Shown: positions 25,668 through 35,147 of the stretch, one piece after another
Layout of the letters: each line of letters starts with the position of its first letter
Numbering within the stretch: position 1 is the first letter of the stretch
Source: an unidentified eubacterium SCB49
GTDB taxonomy: Bacteria; Bacteroidota; Bacteroidia; Flavobacteriales; Flavobacteriaceae
Assembly: GCA_000170815.1 (NCBI GenBank)
Contig: ABCO01000005.1
Span: forward strand, 176,356 to 240,355
DNA: 64,000 bases
Reading direction: 5' to 3'
Made by a program: the position numbers and the translations under genes
The notes under the pieces: generated by a model
Seen by the model: only the letters and a program-made list of their open reading frames with translations
What the model was told of the DNA's origin: nothing
The model's database searches: none

Positions 25668-28190
25668 ATGGCTGACGGCGAAAAATTGATTTCGATTAAT
25701 ATTGAAGATGAAATGAAGTCTGCTTACATCGATTACTCGATGTCTGTAATTGTGTCACGTGCACTACCAGATGTGCGTGATGGGATGAAACCAGTGCATA
25801 GACGTGTTTTGTTTGGAATGCATGAGCTTGGAATTAGAGCTACTGGGGCACATAAAAAATCGGCAAGAATTGTAGGAGAAGTACTAGGTAAGTATCACCC
25901 ACACGGTGATACATCTGTATATGATGCGATGGTGCGTATGGCTCAAGAGTGGAGCTTGCGTTATATGTTAGTAGATGGTCAGGGTAACTTTGGTTCTATT
26001 GATGGAGATAGTCCTGCAGCAATGCGTTATACCGAAGCAAGAATGCAGCGTATTTCAGAAGATATGCTAGCAGATATTGATAAAGAAACTGTAGATCATC
26101 AGCTTAACTTTGATGATACGCTTATGGAGCCAAAGGTACTTCCTACGCGTATTCCAGGGTTGTTAATTAATGGTGCTTCTGGTATTGCAGTGGGGATGGC
26201 GACAAATATGCCACCACACAACTTGACAGAAGTGGTAAATGGAACGCTTGCATATATTGATGATGATGAAATTACAATAGATGGATTGATGGAGCACATC
26301 AAAGCACCTGATTTTCCTACAGGAGGAATAATTTATGGATACGATGGTGTAAAAGATGCTTTTCATACAGGAAGAGGGCGTGTAGTGATGAGAGCAAAAG
26401 CTTCTTTTGAAGAGGTTCAGGGTCGTGAATGCATCATTGTTAGCGAAATACCATATCAAGTTAATAAGGCTGATATGATTAAGAAAACAGCCGATCTTGT
26501 TAACGAAAAAAAGATAGAGGGTATTGCTAATATACGTGACGAGTCTGATAGAAACGGTATGCGTATTGTTTATATCTTGAAGCGTGATGCTATTCCTAAT
26601 ATCGTATTAAATACCTTATATAAGTACACGGCGTTACAATCTAGTTTTAGTGTAAATAATATTGCCTTAGTAAATGGACGTCCTCAGTTATTGAATCTAA
26701 AAGAATTGATTCACTATTTTGTAGAGCATCGTCACGAGGTGGTAGTGCGTCGTACAGAGTATTTGTTACGTAAAGCAAATGAGCGTGCACATATATTAGA
26801 AGGGTTAATCATAGCATCAGATAACATTGATGAGGTGATTCGTTTAATTCGTGCTTCTGCAAATGCAGATGAAGCTAGAGCAGCTTTAATTGAAGCGTTT
26901 AAGCTTACAGAAATACAGGCAAAAGCAATTGTCGAAATGCGTCTACGTCAATTAACAGGACTAGAACAAGACAAATTGCGTGCTGAGTATGAGGAGTTAA
27001 TGAAAACAATTGCAGATTATAAGGACATTCTAGCAAATAAAGAGCGTAGAATGAACATTATAAAAGAAGAACTTCTTGAGGTACAAAGAAAGTATGGTGA
27101 TGATCGTCGTTCTGTAATTGAATATGCGGGTGGAGATGTAAGTATTACAGATCTCATACCAGATGAGCAGGTTGTATTAACTATTTCTCACGCAGGTTAT
27201 ATTAAGAGAACATCACTTACAGAATATAAAACTCAGAATAGAGGAGGGGTAGGGCAAAAAGCATCTGCAACTCGTAATGAAGATTTCTTAGAACATCTAT
27301 TTGTTGGAACAAACCACCAATATATGTTGTTTTTTACCCAAAAGGGGAAATGTTTCTGGATGCGTGTGTTTGAAATACCAGAAGGTAGTAAAACATCTAA
27401 AGGTCGTGCCATACAAAACCTTATTAATATAGAGCCAGATGACAAGGTAATGGCGTTTATTTGTACTCAAGATCTTAAAGATGAAGAGTATGTGAACAGT
27501 CGTTATGTGATTATGGCAACGAAGAAAGGTCAAGTGAAGAAAACTCCTCTTGAACAATATTCTCGTCCAAGAACAAATGGTATTAACGCCATTACAATTA
27601 AAGATGATGATGAGTTACTAGAAGCAAAACTTACTAGAGGTGACAGTCAGGTGATGCTTGCTGTTAAGAGTGGTAAAGCTATTCGTTTTGAAGAAAGTAA
27701 AACAAGACCAATGGGGCGTAATGCTTCAGGGGTACGTGGTATTAGATTAGCAGACGATAATGATGAAGTTGTAGGTATGATTGCGATTAATGACTTGGAA
27801 TCTGAAATTCTTGTAGTTTCAGATAAAGGGTATGGTAAACGTTCTAGTATTGAAGACTATAGAATTACTAATCGTGGCGGAAAAGGTGTTAAGACCATTA
27901 ATGTAACTGAAAAGACAGGTCAGCTAGTGGCTATTAAAAACGTAATTGATAGTGATGATTTAATGATTATTAATAAATCTGGTATCGCTATTCGTATGGA
28001 TGTATCTAGTTTACGAGTTATGGGTCGTGCAACACAAGGAGTACGATTAATCAAAGTAAGAGAAGATGACTCTATTGCTGCAGTTGCAAAAGTAATGAAG
28101 GATGAAAATGAAGTGGAAGATGCAGAAGCTGTTGAAGTAGAAGGTGTTGAGGTTGATGGCACATCTCTTGATAGTAATGAAGAAGAATAA
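25668..28190 (+). CDS. gyrA: DNA gyrase subunit A
   Basis: GyrA cuts and rejoins DNA in the A2B2 gyrase that introduces negative supercoils. The 840-residue protein has the breakage-reunion domain with catalytic Tyr121 (AMRYTEARM) and the quinolone region [14 protein letters not shown], where Thr82 sits at the E. coli Ser83 position and Asp86 at Asp87. The C-terminal beta-pinwheel includes QNRGGVG, a degenerate GyrA box. The acidic tail ([17 protein letters not shown]) is common in Bacteroidota. The TPR gene follows after 38 bases. Confidence 0.96.
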   Translation: MADGEKLISINIEDEMKSAYIDYSMSVIVSRALPDVRDGMKPVHRRVLFGMHELGIRATGAHKKSARIVGEVLGKYHPHGDTSVYDAMVRMAQEWSLRYMLVDGQGNFGSIDGDSPAAMRYTEARMQRISEDMLADIDKETVDHQLNFDDTLMEPKVLPTRIPGLLINGASGIAVGMATNMPPHNLTEVVNGTLAYIDDDEITIDGLMEHIKAPDFPTGGIIYGYDGVKDAFHTGRGRVVMRAKASFEEVQGRECIIVSEIPYQVNKADMIKKTADLVNEKKIEGIANIRDESDRNGMRIVYILKRDAIPNIVLNTLYKYTALQSSFSVNNIALVNGRPQLLNLKELIHYFVEHRHEVVVRRTEYLLRKANERAHILEGLIIASDNIDEVIRLIRASANADEARAALIEAFKLTEIQAKAIVEMRLRQLTGLEQDKLRAEYEELMKTIADYKDILANKERRMNIIKEELLEVQRKYGDDRRSVIEYAGGDVSITDLIPDEQVVLTISHAGYIKRTSLTEYKTQNRGGVGQKASATRNEDFLEHLFVGTNHQYMLFFTQKGKCFWMRVFEIPEGSKTSKGRAIQNLINIEPDDKVMAFICTQDLKDEEYVNSRYVIMATKKGQVKKTPLEQYSRPRTNGINAITIKDDDELLEAKLTRGDSQVMLAVKSGKAIRFEESKTRPMGRNASGVRGIRLADDNDEVVGMIAINDLESEILVVSDKGYGKRSSIEDYRITNRGGKGVKTINVTEKTGQLVAIKNVIDSDDLMIINKSGIAIRMDVSSLRVMGRATQGVRLIKVREDDSIAAVAKVMKDENEVEDAEAVEVEGVEVDGTSLDSNEEE

Positions 28191-28228
28191 ACAATACTAA
28201 ACTAACAAATTTATAAACCCCTTATCAA

Positions 28229-29488
28229 ATGAAAAAAGTTATTATTACAGCAGGAGCATTGTTACTTGTTACAGCTGTATCCTTTGGACAAAAAAAGGAA
28301 ATTAAAAAAGCACAAAAAGCGCTTAAATCTGGAGATTATACAGAGGTAATGTCTCAATTAGCAATCGCCGAACCATTATTGTCTGAAGCAGATGATAGTC
28401 AGAAAGCGCTCTTCTACGAAGTAAAAGGAATTGCTTTATCTAAGTCTGCAAACAATGATTTAGAAAAAATGAAATTGGCTGCAGAAGCTTTTAAGATGGC
28501 GACAGATGCGTCAGGAAAAGTTTCATCATCTTTATCTGATGGTATTTCAGAATTGAAATCTAACCTTGTTAATGATGCTATAGAGGATCAAAAAGCGGAA
28601 AGATATAAACTTGCTTCAGAAAAATTGTATGCAAGTTATCAGATAAGTAAAGTAGATACATTGTATTTATATGTAGCAGCTAATAATGCTCAAAATGCTA
28701 AAGAGTTTGATACTGCTATTAGTTATTATCAAACCTTATTAGACTTAGGCTATGATGGTAGTGTAGAGACTTATGTAGCAACTGATAAGGCAACTGGAGA
28801 AGTAAAGACGTTTCCTTCAAAAAGAGAGCGTGATATTATGGTGCAAGCACAGCAATATATCAAGCCAGAAACTAAAAAAGAAGCTTCTAAAAAAGCAGAT
28901 ATTTATAAGAATGTAGCATCTGTTTATATTGAAATGGGTAAAACAGATGAGGCTAAAGACTTTTTAAGTAAAGCTGTTGCAGAGAATCCAGATGATGTTA
29001 GTATTTTAATAGCTCAAGCTAACCTTGCGGCTAAACTTGAAAACTTTGAAGAGTTTAATAGTTTAATGGAGAAAGTTGTTGCGACAGATCCTACTAATCC
29101 AGAATTATACTTTAATTTAGGTGTTGGTGCTACTCAAATAGGCAAATTAGATAAAGCCTTCTCTTATTATGAGAAAGCTATAGAGCTAAAGCCAGATTAC
29201 AGAGATGCACTAATGAACTATGCTATTGTAAAATTAGGACTTGAAAAAGGGATTGTTGATGAAATGAACTCTCTTGGAACTTCTAGTGCAGACAATGCAA
29301 GATATGAAGAGCTTAAAGAAGAACGTACTAACTTATTTAAAGAAGTGGTACCTTATTTAGAAAGAGCGATTGCAGTGGAGACAGAAGTTGATAACACAAA
29401 TTTAATGAAGCAATTAATGTCGCTTTATAGTCAACTTGGTGAAGATGCAAAATATCAAGCTTTAAAAGCGAAAGTAGAGGGAATGTAG
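28229..29488 (+). CDS. secreted or periplasmic tetratricopeptide repeat protein
   Basis: The 419-residue protein begins with a signal peptide (1-20, VTAVSFGQ). Helical repeats fill the rest; clear TPR units occur at about 225-260 (YKNVASVYIEMGKTDEAKDF) and 285-325 (LYFNLGVGATQIGKLDKAFSYYEKA), ending in a helical segment. TPR proteins act as protein-interaction scaffolds; the partner is not indicated. The gene lies 38 bases after gyrA on the same strand and ends at a terminator, so at least partial read-through from gyrA is likely. The same gyrA-TPR order is common in flavobacteria. Confidence 0.88.
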   Translation: MKKVIITAGALLLVTAVSFGQKKEIKKAQKALKSGDYTEVMSQLAIAEPLLSEADDSQKALFYEVKGIALSKSANNDLEKMKLAAEAFKMATDASGKVSSSLSDGISELKSNLVNDAIEDQKAERYKLASEKLYASYQISKVDTLYLYVAANNAQNAKEFDTAISYYQTLLDLGYDGSVETYVATDKATGEVKTFPSKRERDIMVQAQQYIKPETKKEASKKADIYKNVASVYIEMGKTDEAKDFLSKAVAENPDDVSILIAQANLAAKLENFEEFNSLMEKVVATDPTNPELYFNLGVGATQIGKLDKAFSYYEKAIELKPDYRDALMNYAIVKLGLEKGIVDEMNSLGTSSADNARYEELKEERTNLFKEVVPYLERAIAVETEVDNTNLMKQLMSLYSQLGEDAKYQALKAKVEGM

Positions 29489-29504
29489 ATTTCTTCTTTA
29501 TGAA

Positions 29505-29543
29505 TATAAAAAAGGGCAACGAAATTCGTTGCCCTTTTTTTAT
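29505..29543. terminator. bidirectional Rho-independent terminator
   Basis: AAAGGGCAACGA (29511-29522) pairs perfectly with TCGTTGCCCTTT (29526-29537) around a 3-base loop, with flanking A and T runs. It ends the gyrA-TPR unit and the convergent NlpC/P60 gene, whose last codons overlap its right edge. Confidence 0.9.
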
Positions 29544-30289
29544 ACAATACGTTTTATTACCCGTAATTTATGACTGTGTCTTCTTAGGTCATTATTAAAT
29601 ATACCTGTGTGGTCTAGCCTGTCAATTCTGACTTTTCCGTGCGCATGGATTACATAGTTATCTTCCATTATGATACCTACATGAACAATGTTTCCTTCTG
29701 CATTATCAAAAAAGGCTAAGTCACCTGGTTCGCTTTCTTCTATAAAGCTTAAAGGTTCGCCTAATGTTGCTTGCTGGCTAGCATCACGTAGTATTTTATG
29801 CCCATTTAGTTTGTAAACCATTTGGGTAAAACCACTACAATCAATGCCGAAAGGGGTTTTACCACCCCATAGATAAGGTGTGTTTAGGTATAGTAATGCT
29901 GTTTTAACTAGTTCACTTTTATCATTTTGAATTTGTTGTGTGTTTCCCTCAAAATGATGGTGCAGTACATTTGTAGAACTAATAGTGCTGCCTAAACAGA
30001 TAGAGAGCAATTGTTCGTTTTCAATAGTGACAAAGTCTACTAAATCTGATGATAATTGCGGTGTGTCTATCTGTAGTGCATTGTATTGTTCTTCAGAAAT
30101 TTCGATATGTTGTTTGTTGTCAATCCATCCTTCATACTTGTCAAACGCTAGTCGGATTTTACTCCATTTTTTGCGTTGTTCAAGTATTTTAAAAGATTCA
30201 CCATAAAGTACCTGCGAGACCATTTCACTAGTATCTGCAGGTTCTAAACGAAGTGGCACAATGCCAAGATTACATACACCGTAATTCAT
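29540..30289 (-). CDS. NlpC/P60 (C40) family cysteine peptidase with SH3-like domain
   Basis: The 249-residue protein has an N-terminal SH3-like region (about 1-65, VPLRLEPADTSEMVSQVLYG and WIDNKQ) and a C-terminal NlpC/P60 domain with catalytic Cys151 (GIDCSGF), His203 (VHVGII) and His215 (VIHAHG). This family cleaves gamma-D-glutamyl-diamino acid bonds in peptidoglycan peptides. No signal peptide is present, so a cytoplasmic role in recycling of muropeptides is plausible, as known for similar enzymes. It follows the thiolase gene by 16 bases on the same strand. Confidence 0.9.
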   Translation of the reverse strand: MNYGVCNLGIVPLRLEPADTSEMVSQVLYGESFKILEQRKKWSKIRLAFDKYEGWIDNKQHIEISEEQYNALQIDTPQLSSDLVDFVTIENEQLLSICLGSTISSTNVLHHHFEGNTQQIQNDKSELVKTALLYLNTPYLWGGKTPFGIDCSGFTQMVYKLNGHKILRDASQQATLGEPLSFIEESEPGDLAFFDNAEGNIVHVGIIMEDNYVIHAHGKVRIDRLDHTGIFNNDLRRHSHKLRVIKRIV

Positions 30290-30305
30290 TAGAGAAAATA
30301 AAAGG

Positions 30306-31484
30306 TTAGGCTAGTTCGATAACCATTGCAGAAGCTCCACCACCACCATTACAGATAGCTGCGGCTCCTAGTTTTCCTCCGTTTTGTTTTAAAACATTAA
30401 TAAGTGTGATAAGAATACGAACACCACTACATCCAAGTGGATGCCCTAATGATACGGCTCCTCCGTTTACGTTTACGATTGAAGGGTCTATGTCAAGTAT
30501 TTTCATGTTTGCTAATCCAACTACAGCAAAAGCTTCATTAAATTCAAAATAATCTACATCACTTTGAGCAACACCTGCTTTTGCTAAAGCTTTAGGTAAG
30601 GCTTTACTTGGAGCTGTAGTGAACCATTCTGGTTCATGTGCAGCATCTGCATAACCTTTAATGGTAGCTAATGGTGTTAAGTTTAATTCTTTTGCTTTTT
30701 CTGCACTCATTAAGACTACGGCACCTGCACCGTCATTAATTGTGGATGCATTTGCAGCTGTTACGGTTCCTTCTTTAGAAAAGGCAGCGCGTAAAGCAGG
30801 TATTTTTTCTAATTTTACATTCTTGAATTCTTCATCTTCAGAAACAATAATAGCGTCTCCTCGTCTTTGTGGTACAGCTACGGGTACAACCTCGTCATTA
30901 AACTTTCCTGCTTCCCAAGCTTTTGCAGAACGTGTATAAGATTCAATAGCAAATGCATCTTGATCTTCTCTGCTAAATTCATATTTTGTAGCACATGCGT
31001 CTGCGCAAACACCCATTGCATTATTGTCATAGGCATCTACAAGACCGTCTTTTTGCATGCCATCAATCATTGTTGCTGGTCCAAATTTTTGTCCATTACG
31101 TAAATACATGTAATGAGGGATCAAACTCATATTTTCCATTCCTCCGGCAACAATTATATCTGCATCACCAAGGGCGATACTCTGTGCCGCTTGCATTACA
31201 GTTTTCATACCAGAAGAGCAAACTTTGTTTATTGTTGTACAAGGTACGGTATTTGGGATTCCAGCGCCTAGAGCTGCTTGGCGTGCTGGAGCTTGACCTA
31301 CACCTGCTTGTACTACATTGCCCATTAAAACTTCTTGAACAAAAGATGGGTCTAAGCTTATTTTGTCTAATGCACCTTTAATTGCTGTACTTCCTAATTT
31401 GGCTGCAGATACAGAAGATAAACTCCCCATAAAGCTACCAATAGGTGTTCTTGCTGCTGAAACGATAACGACTTCTTTGCTCAT
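30306..31484 (-). CDS. acetyl-CoA C-acyltransferase (thiolase)
   Basis: Thiolase II or related enzyme that condenses two acetyl-CoA or cleaves 3-ketoacyl-CoA. The 392-residue protein has the nucleophilic Cys89 (NKVCSSGMKTV), NEAFA with its histidine-associated loop, the GGAVSLGHPLGCSG motif and the second catalytic Cys in CNGGGGASAM near the C-terminus. The direction (degradation or synthesis) is not shown; the closest Bacteroidota relatives are called acetyl-CoA C-acyltransferase. It is first in a unit with the NlpC/P60 gene and shares a divergent promoter region with the HD phosphohydrolase gene. Confidence 0.94.
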   Translation of the reverse strand: MSKEVVIVSAARTPIGSFMGSLSSVSAAKLGSTAIKGALDKISLDPSFVQEVLMGNVVQAGVGQAPARQAALGAGIPNTVPCTTINKVCSSGMKTVMQAAQSIALGDADIIVAGGMENMSLIPHYMYLRNGQKFGPATMIDGMQKDGLVDAYDNNAMGVCADACATKYEFSREDQDAFAIESYTRSAKAWEAGKFNDEVVPVAVPQRRGDAIIVSEDEEFKNVKLEKIPALRAAFSKEGTVTAANASTINDGAGAVVLMSAEKAKELNLTPLATIKGYADAAHEPEWFTTAPSKALPKALAKAGVAQSDVDYFEFNEAFAVVGLANMKILDIDPSIVNVNGGAVSLGHPLGCSGVRILITLINVLKQNGGKLGAAAICNGGGGASAMVIELA

Positions 31485-31551
31485 AATATGGTTTAATGTT
31501 TTTTAAAAATTTGAAAATAAAAAAGGAGATTCCCCTTATTTAAAATGATGG

Positions 31552-31582
31552 CAAATTTACATATTTAATCTCATAATTTCAA
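31552..31582 (-). promoter_or_regulatory. Bacteroidota promoter of the thiolase gene (TTG-N20-TAAATTTG)
   Basis: On the minus strand TTG (31580-31582) is followed after 20 bases by TAAATTTG (31552-31559), both full matches. The box ends 67 bases from the thiolase start. Confidence 0.65.
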
Positions 31583-31598
31583 TCAATATACTTTTGAC

Positions 31599-31631
31599 TT
31601 TGGGATTAATGCAGTCTATGTGCTACCTTTA
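31599..31631 (+). promoter_or_regulatory. candidate promoter of the HD phosphohydrolase gene (TTTG-N21-TACCTTTA)
   Basis: TTTG (31599-31602) and TACCTTTA (31624-31631, last base off consensus) are spaced by 21 bases and end 17 bases before the start codon. An alternative exact -7 box, TACTTTTG, lies at 31589-31596 but has no good -33 partner. Confidence 0.45.
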
Positions 31632-31648
31632 CCCTTGAGCTATAGTTT

Positions 31649-33697
31649 ATGAAAAAAATATTTACCTTTCTAACAGAACATCAGTCGCGTATTTACAAGA
31701 TTTTTCTTTTTGTAATTGCTACGGTATTGGTTATTTATTTGTTGCCTAAAGGGGGGCAGTTTAAATATGATATTCAAAAAGGGAAACCTTGGCAATACGA
31801 GAATTTATACGCTCCATTTAGTTTTACTATCAAGAAGGATCAATCTACTATTAGAAAAGAAGAAAACGCTATTAGAGAGACTTCTATTCCTTATTTTGAT
31901 GTAGATAAGCGTGTTGTAGAAAATAGTAAACAAGAGTTTGTAGTTCTTTTAGATCAGATTTATAATGATACACTTTTTAATATTTCAAAAAGAAAAACAC
32001 TAAAAATAGCAGAAGGTATTTTTGATGATATTTATAAGACAGGGGTTATAGAGAAGATCTATAATTATAACCCAGATCGTCTTATTTACATAAAAAATGA
32101 TCGTGAATTTACAGAAGCAACATACAATCAGCTTTTTAATATTAAAGAATTATCTAAAAAAATAGAATCTTCTGTTTCACCAAAAGTTTATAGTGATATA
32201 GGGCCTTTGTTGTCAAAATTAGTAGGGCGTTCTGTTCAAGGGAATATTGTGCTTGATGTAAAATTAACGGAAGAGGCCGTTATTTCTGAAATAAGAAATA
32301 TAAATCCCAATCGTGGTGTCATTGAAAAAGGAGGTAGAATTATAGCTAAGGGAGAAGTTGTAGAGGGAGAAAAATATCAAATTTTAAATTCGCTTAAAGA
32401 AGAGTACCAATCTCAAATCTGGAATCAGTCTAACTATCATTGGTTGCTAGTAGGGTATTCGTTACTGGTGTCCCTTGTTTTTTTAATGCTTATGTTATTT
32501 CTAAAAAGGTTTAGAAGTGAAGTTTTTGAAAATAATACAAAGGTGACCTTCATATTTTTTAATGTTGTTTTAATGGTTCTGCTTACTACTTTCATAGTAA
32601 AAGAAATAGGAGCGGAGTTAGTATATGTAGTTCCTTTATGTATACTTCCCTTGATATTAAAAGCGTTTTTTGATCCAAGACTAGGGCTTTTAGTTCATGT
32701 GTTAACTATTTTACTTTTAGGTTTTGTAGTGCCTAATAGTTTTGAATTTATGTTTTTGCAGATTATTGCAGGAATTGTTACAATACTTAGTGTTTCAGAA
32801 TTATATCGCAGAGCAAATTTATTTATATCTGTAGGTCAGATTACCTTGGTTTATATTGTAGGTTATTTTGCGTTTTTTATTATTCAAGAAGGAAATATAG
32901 AGACAATGAAATGGACTACATTTGGCTATTTCATACTCTGTGGATTAGCAACTTTATTTGCTCATCCGTTAATTTATGTGTACGAAAAGATATTTGGTAT
33001 GGTGTCAGATGTTTCTTTGTTAGAGCTTAGTGATACTAATAGTAAATTACTGAAAGAATTAGCAAATAAAGCTCCAGGAACGTTTCATCATTCTTTAAAT
33101 GTAGCAAATCTCGCAGAGGCTGCTGCTAATGAAATAGGAGCCAATGCAATGTTAATTAGAGTAGGGGCTTTATATCATGATATTGGAAAAATGCCAAACC
33201 CTACTTTATTTACTGAAAATCAGGTAAATTCTGTAAATACTTTAAATGAGATTGACCCAAAAGAAAGTGCTAGAATTATTATCGATCATGTGATAAAAGG
33301 TATTGAAATAGCTAGAAAACATAAATTGCCAGATCGTGTAATTGATTTTATTAGAACGCATCACGGAACAAGCTTAGTTTATTATTTTTATAAGAAAGAG
33401 TTAGATGCTAAAGGAGAAGCTAATGAGGTAGATTTTAGATACCCAGGTCCAACACCATTTAGTAAAGAGACTGCAATATTAATGATGGCAGATAGTGTAG
33501 AGGCGGCTAGTAAGAGTTTAAAAGAGCCAACTTCTACTAAAATTGAGGCGTTTGTTGAAAAAATTATTAACTCTCAATTAGAGCAGGGACAGTTTTTAAA
33601 TGCTAATATTACACTTAAGGAAATCGAATTAATCAAGAAAGTACTCAAGAAGAAGCTAAATAACATCTATCACCTGAGGGTGGAGTATCCTGATTAA
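31649..33697 (+). CDS. PgpH-type membrane HD phosphohydrolase (7TM-HD family), probable c-di-AMP phosphodiesterase
   Basis: The 682-residue protein has an N-terminal helix (about 15-31), a large extracytoplasmic 7TMR-HDED domain (about 40-265) and seven transmembrane helices (about 268-455). A cytoplasmic HD domain follows with His480-His481 (GTFHHSLNVANL), His510-Asp511 (GALYHDIGK) and later THHGTSLVYYFY. In characterised relatives such as PgpH this architecture hydrolyses cyclic di-AMP, and the extracellular domain may sense a ligand. It is immediately upstream of the tRNA operon, which has its own promoter. Confidence 0.92.
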   Translation: MKKIFTFLTEHQSRIYKIFLFVIATVLVIYLLPKGGQFKYDIQKGKPWQYENLYAPFSFTIKKDQSTIRKEENAIRETSIPYFDVDKRVVENSKQEFVVLLDQIYNDTLFNISKRKTLKIAEGIFDDIYKTGVIEKIYNYNPDRLIYIKNDREFTEATYNQLFNIKELSKKIESSVSPKVYSDIGPLLSKLVGRSVQGNIVLDVKLTEEAVISEIRNINPNRGVIEKGGRIIAKGEVVEGEKYQILNSLKEEYQSQIWNQSNYHWLLVGYSLLVSLVFLMLMLFLKRFRSEVFENNTKVTFIFFNVVLMVLLTTFIVKEIGAELVYVVPLCILPLILKAFFDPRLGLLVHVLTILLLGFVVPNSFEFMFLQIIAGIVTILSVSELYRRANLFISVGQITLVYIVGYFAFFIIQEGNIETMKWTTFGYFILCGLATLFAHPLIYVYEKIFGMVSDVSLLELSDTNSKLLKELANKAPGTFHHSLNVANLAEAAANEIGANAMLIRVGALYHDIGKMPNPTLFTENQVNSVNTLNEIDPKESARIIIDHVIKGIEIARKHKLPDRVIDFIRTHHGTSLVYYFYKKELDAKGEANEVDFRYPGPTPFSKETAILMMADSVEAASKSLKEPTSTKIEAFVEKIINSQLEQGQFLNANITLKEIELIKKVLKKKLNNIYHLRVEYPD

Positions 33698-33737
33698 TAG
33701 GTTTTTGTAAAATAATATAAAAAAAAGTGCTAATTTG

Positions 33738-33769
33738 TTTGTTAATATTGAAATGAAAAACTAGTTTTG
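33738..33769 (+). promoter_or_regulatory. promoter of the tRNA operon (TTTG-N20-TAGTTTTG)
   Basis: TTTG (33738-33741) and TAGTTTTG (33762-33769) match both halves of the Bacteroidota promoter with a 20-base spacer. Transcription should start about 30 bases before the tRNA-Ser gene. Confidence 0.75.
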
Positions 33770-33806
33770 CATCCGCAATTTTATTGTAAGTTCTTTAACA
33801 AAAAAC

Positions 33807-33890
33807 GGAGAGGTGCCAGAGTGGTAATGGAGCAGATTGCTAATCTGTCGACGGGTGACTGTCGCCAGGGTTCGAGTCCCTGTCTCTCCG
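33807..33890 (+). tRNA. tRNA-Ser(GCT)
   Basis: An 84-base class II tRNA. The acceptor arms GGAGAGG and TCTCTCC pair with one G-T, the anticodon loop TTGCTAA sits on a 5-bp stem with anticodon GCT (33839-33841), a long variable arm is present, and the T arm is CAGGG-TTCGAGT-CCCTG. The discriminator is G. CCA is not encoded. It decodes AGC/AGU serine codons. Confidence 0.95.
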
Positions 33891-33921
33891 CAAGTAATAA
33901 GTAAGTAAATTAGAAAGTTTA

Positions 33922-33996
33922 CGGGGTGTAGCGTAGCCCGGTTATCGCGCCACGTTTGGGACGTGGAGGCCGCAGGTTCGAATCCTGCCACCCCGA
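33922..33996 (+). tRNA. tRNA-Pro(TGG), copy 1
   Basis: A 75-base tRNA with acceptor CGGGGTG/CACCCCG, anticodon stem CCACG/CGTGG, loop TTTGGGA and anticodon TGG (33957-33959), T arm GCAGG-TTCGAAT-CCTGC and discriminator A. CCA is not encoded. Identical to the next copy. Confidence 0.95.
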
Positions 33997-34052
33997 CTAT
34001 TTTCTAATTACTTTATGGTATTTCAAGTACGCCTTGAAACTAATAATCCATT

Positions 34053-34127
34053 CGGGGTGTAGCGTAGCCCGGTTATCGCGCCACGTTTGGGACGTGGAGG
34101 CCGCAGGTTCGAATCCTGCCACCCCGA
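34053..34127 (+). tRNA. tRNA-Pro(TGG), copy 2
   Basis: Base-for-base identical to the copy 131 bases upstream, including acceptor, anticodon TGG and T arm. The spacers on either side differ, so the duplication has been kept identical only within the tRNA. CCA is not encoded. Confidence 0.95.
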
Positions 34128-34168
34128 CTATATTTATTACAAAATTTTATCGATTTCCTAAAAGCTAC

Positions 34169-34242
34169 GGGCTCGTAGCTCAGCTGGATAGAGCACCTCC
34201 CTTCTAAGGAGGCGGTCACAGGTTCGAATCCTGTCGGGCTCA
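34169..34242 (+). tRNA. tRNA-Arg(TCT)
   Basis: A 74-base tRNA with acceptor GGGCTCG/CGGGCTC (two G-T pairs), D arm GCTC-AGCTGGATA-GAGC, anticodon stem CCTCC/GGAGG with loop CTTCTAA and anticodon TCT (34203-34205), T arm ACAGG-TTCGAAT-CCTGT. Discriminator A; CCA not encoded. It reads AGA/AGG codons. Confidence 0.95.
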
Positions 34243-34245
34243 CTT

Positions 34246-34284
34246 TTAATCCTTGTAAATCATACGATTTTCAAGGATTTTTTG
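34246..34284 (+). terminator. terminator of the tRNA operon
   Basis: AATCCTTG (34248-34255) pairs with CAAGGATT (34272-34279), and inner AAATC/GATTT extends the stem after one mismatch. A run of T follows directly. It lies just after the last tRNA. Confidence 0.85.
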
Positions 34285-34397
34285 TTTTAATACATTTATG
34301 TTCCCTTTTTTTATTACTCCTCAAATTAGAATGTCTTTTTATGTCTATATCTATTTGGTTTTTTTAGTTCTTTTTTTACAGAACAATAAAAACTTAG

Positions 34398-34405
34398 TAT
34401 CTTTG
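34398..34405 (+). promoter_or_regulatory. -7 box (TATCTTTG) directly upstream of the GbsR-type regulator
   Basis: An exact TAnnTTTG octamer ending 8 bases before the start codon, which predicts a leaderless or very short leader mRNA. A -33 TTG at normal spacing is not seen. Confidence 0.45.
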
Positions 34406-34413
34406 TTTCCATT

Positions 34414-34872
34414 ATGAAACAAAATCTGACCACCAAGCAAAAAGAACTTATTGAGCGTTTTGGAGTCATTCAAGAAGGAATGGGCTTATCGCCTGCTTCT
34501 GCTAGAGTAAATGCTTTATTAGTTGTTGCTGATAGCGAAGCGCTTACTTTTGATTATGTAAGAGAGGCTTTAGATCTTAGTAAAAGTGCCACCAGTAACG
34601 CTATTAATACTTTACTGATGATGGGGCAAGTTGGTTACAAAACAAAGCCTGGAGATCGTAAACGTTATTTTTACTCTAAATTGGGGGAATGGCAAAATAG
34701 TTTTAGAGATAGAATGAATGCATTAACGCCTTATAAAGAGATCATAAATGAGATTTATGAAAACAGAACAGTTGAAACGGAGAACTTTAATATAGAGCTT
34801 AAGGAGTTTGCAGCTTTTATTGAATATTATCAAGAGGAAAGCTTAAAGTTAATAAACAATTGGAAAAAATAA
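34414..34872 (+). CDS. GbsR/MarR family transcriptional regulator
   Basis: The 152-residue protein starts MKQNLTTKQKELIERFGVI and has the GbsR-type core: GMGLSPASARVNALLVV followed by a winged helix-turn-helix (about 43-90; LTFDYVREALDLSKSATSNAIN and MMGQVGYKTKPGDRKRYF split by a turn). The C-terminal helices would form the dimer interface. GbsR proteins repress osmoprotectant genes in Bacillus. In Bacteroidota, relatives often sit next to transporters or RND pumps. Here the downstream neighbour is an MscS channel, which also points to osmotic or envelope stress, but that is inference. Confidence 0.88.
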   Translation: MKQNLTTKQKELIERFGVIQEGMGLSPASARVNALLVVADSEALTFDYVREALDLSKSATSNAINTLLMMGQVGYKTKPGDRKRYFYSKLGEWQNSFRDRMNALTPYKEIINEIYENRTVETENFNIELKEFAAFIEYYQEESLKLINNWKK

Positions 34873-34913
34873 TTAAGACAGCTAATAGGTTCTTAAAGCC
34901 ATATATTTAAATT

Positions 34914-35147
34914 ATGTTCTACTATAAAGAAAGTGCAAAACCAAAACTTGAAGTGCGTATTCCGTCTGCATACACAAAAGAGGATTTAGAGCGAATATTT
35001 CTTTTTTTAAAGGCTCTGGTATTTAGTCCTTCTATGAAAGTTATTTTTTTGGTTCATAATTCAATAAATGAAGAGTTTGCAAATACACTTTTATTGTATA
35101 GTGATAGTATGTTGTTTCAGTACATTATAAAAGAAAACGTAGCCTAA
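34914..35147 (+). CDS. small protein of unknown function
   Basis: A 77-residue protein beginning MFYYKESAKPKLEVRIPSAY, with an alternating helix/strand pattern and no signal peptide or membrane segment. I recognise no family. Its stop codon shares a base with the start codon of the MscS gene, which argues that it is a real, translated gene coupled to the channel. It may be a partner or regulator of the channel, but there is no direct evidence. Confidence 0.65.
   Translation: MFYYKESAKPKLEVRIPSAYTKEDLERIFLFLKALVFSPSMKVIFLVHNSINEEFANTLLLYSDSMLFQYIIKENVA

Noticed and set aside
33761..34207. Two open frames overlapping the tRNA genes (minus 33761-33991, plus 33956-34207)
   Set aside because: They run through conserved tRNA genes; their translations (for example SQTWRDNRATLHP) are the usual products of misread tRNA sequence.
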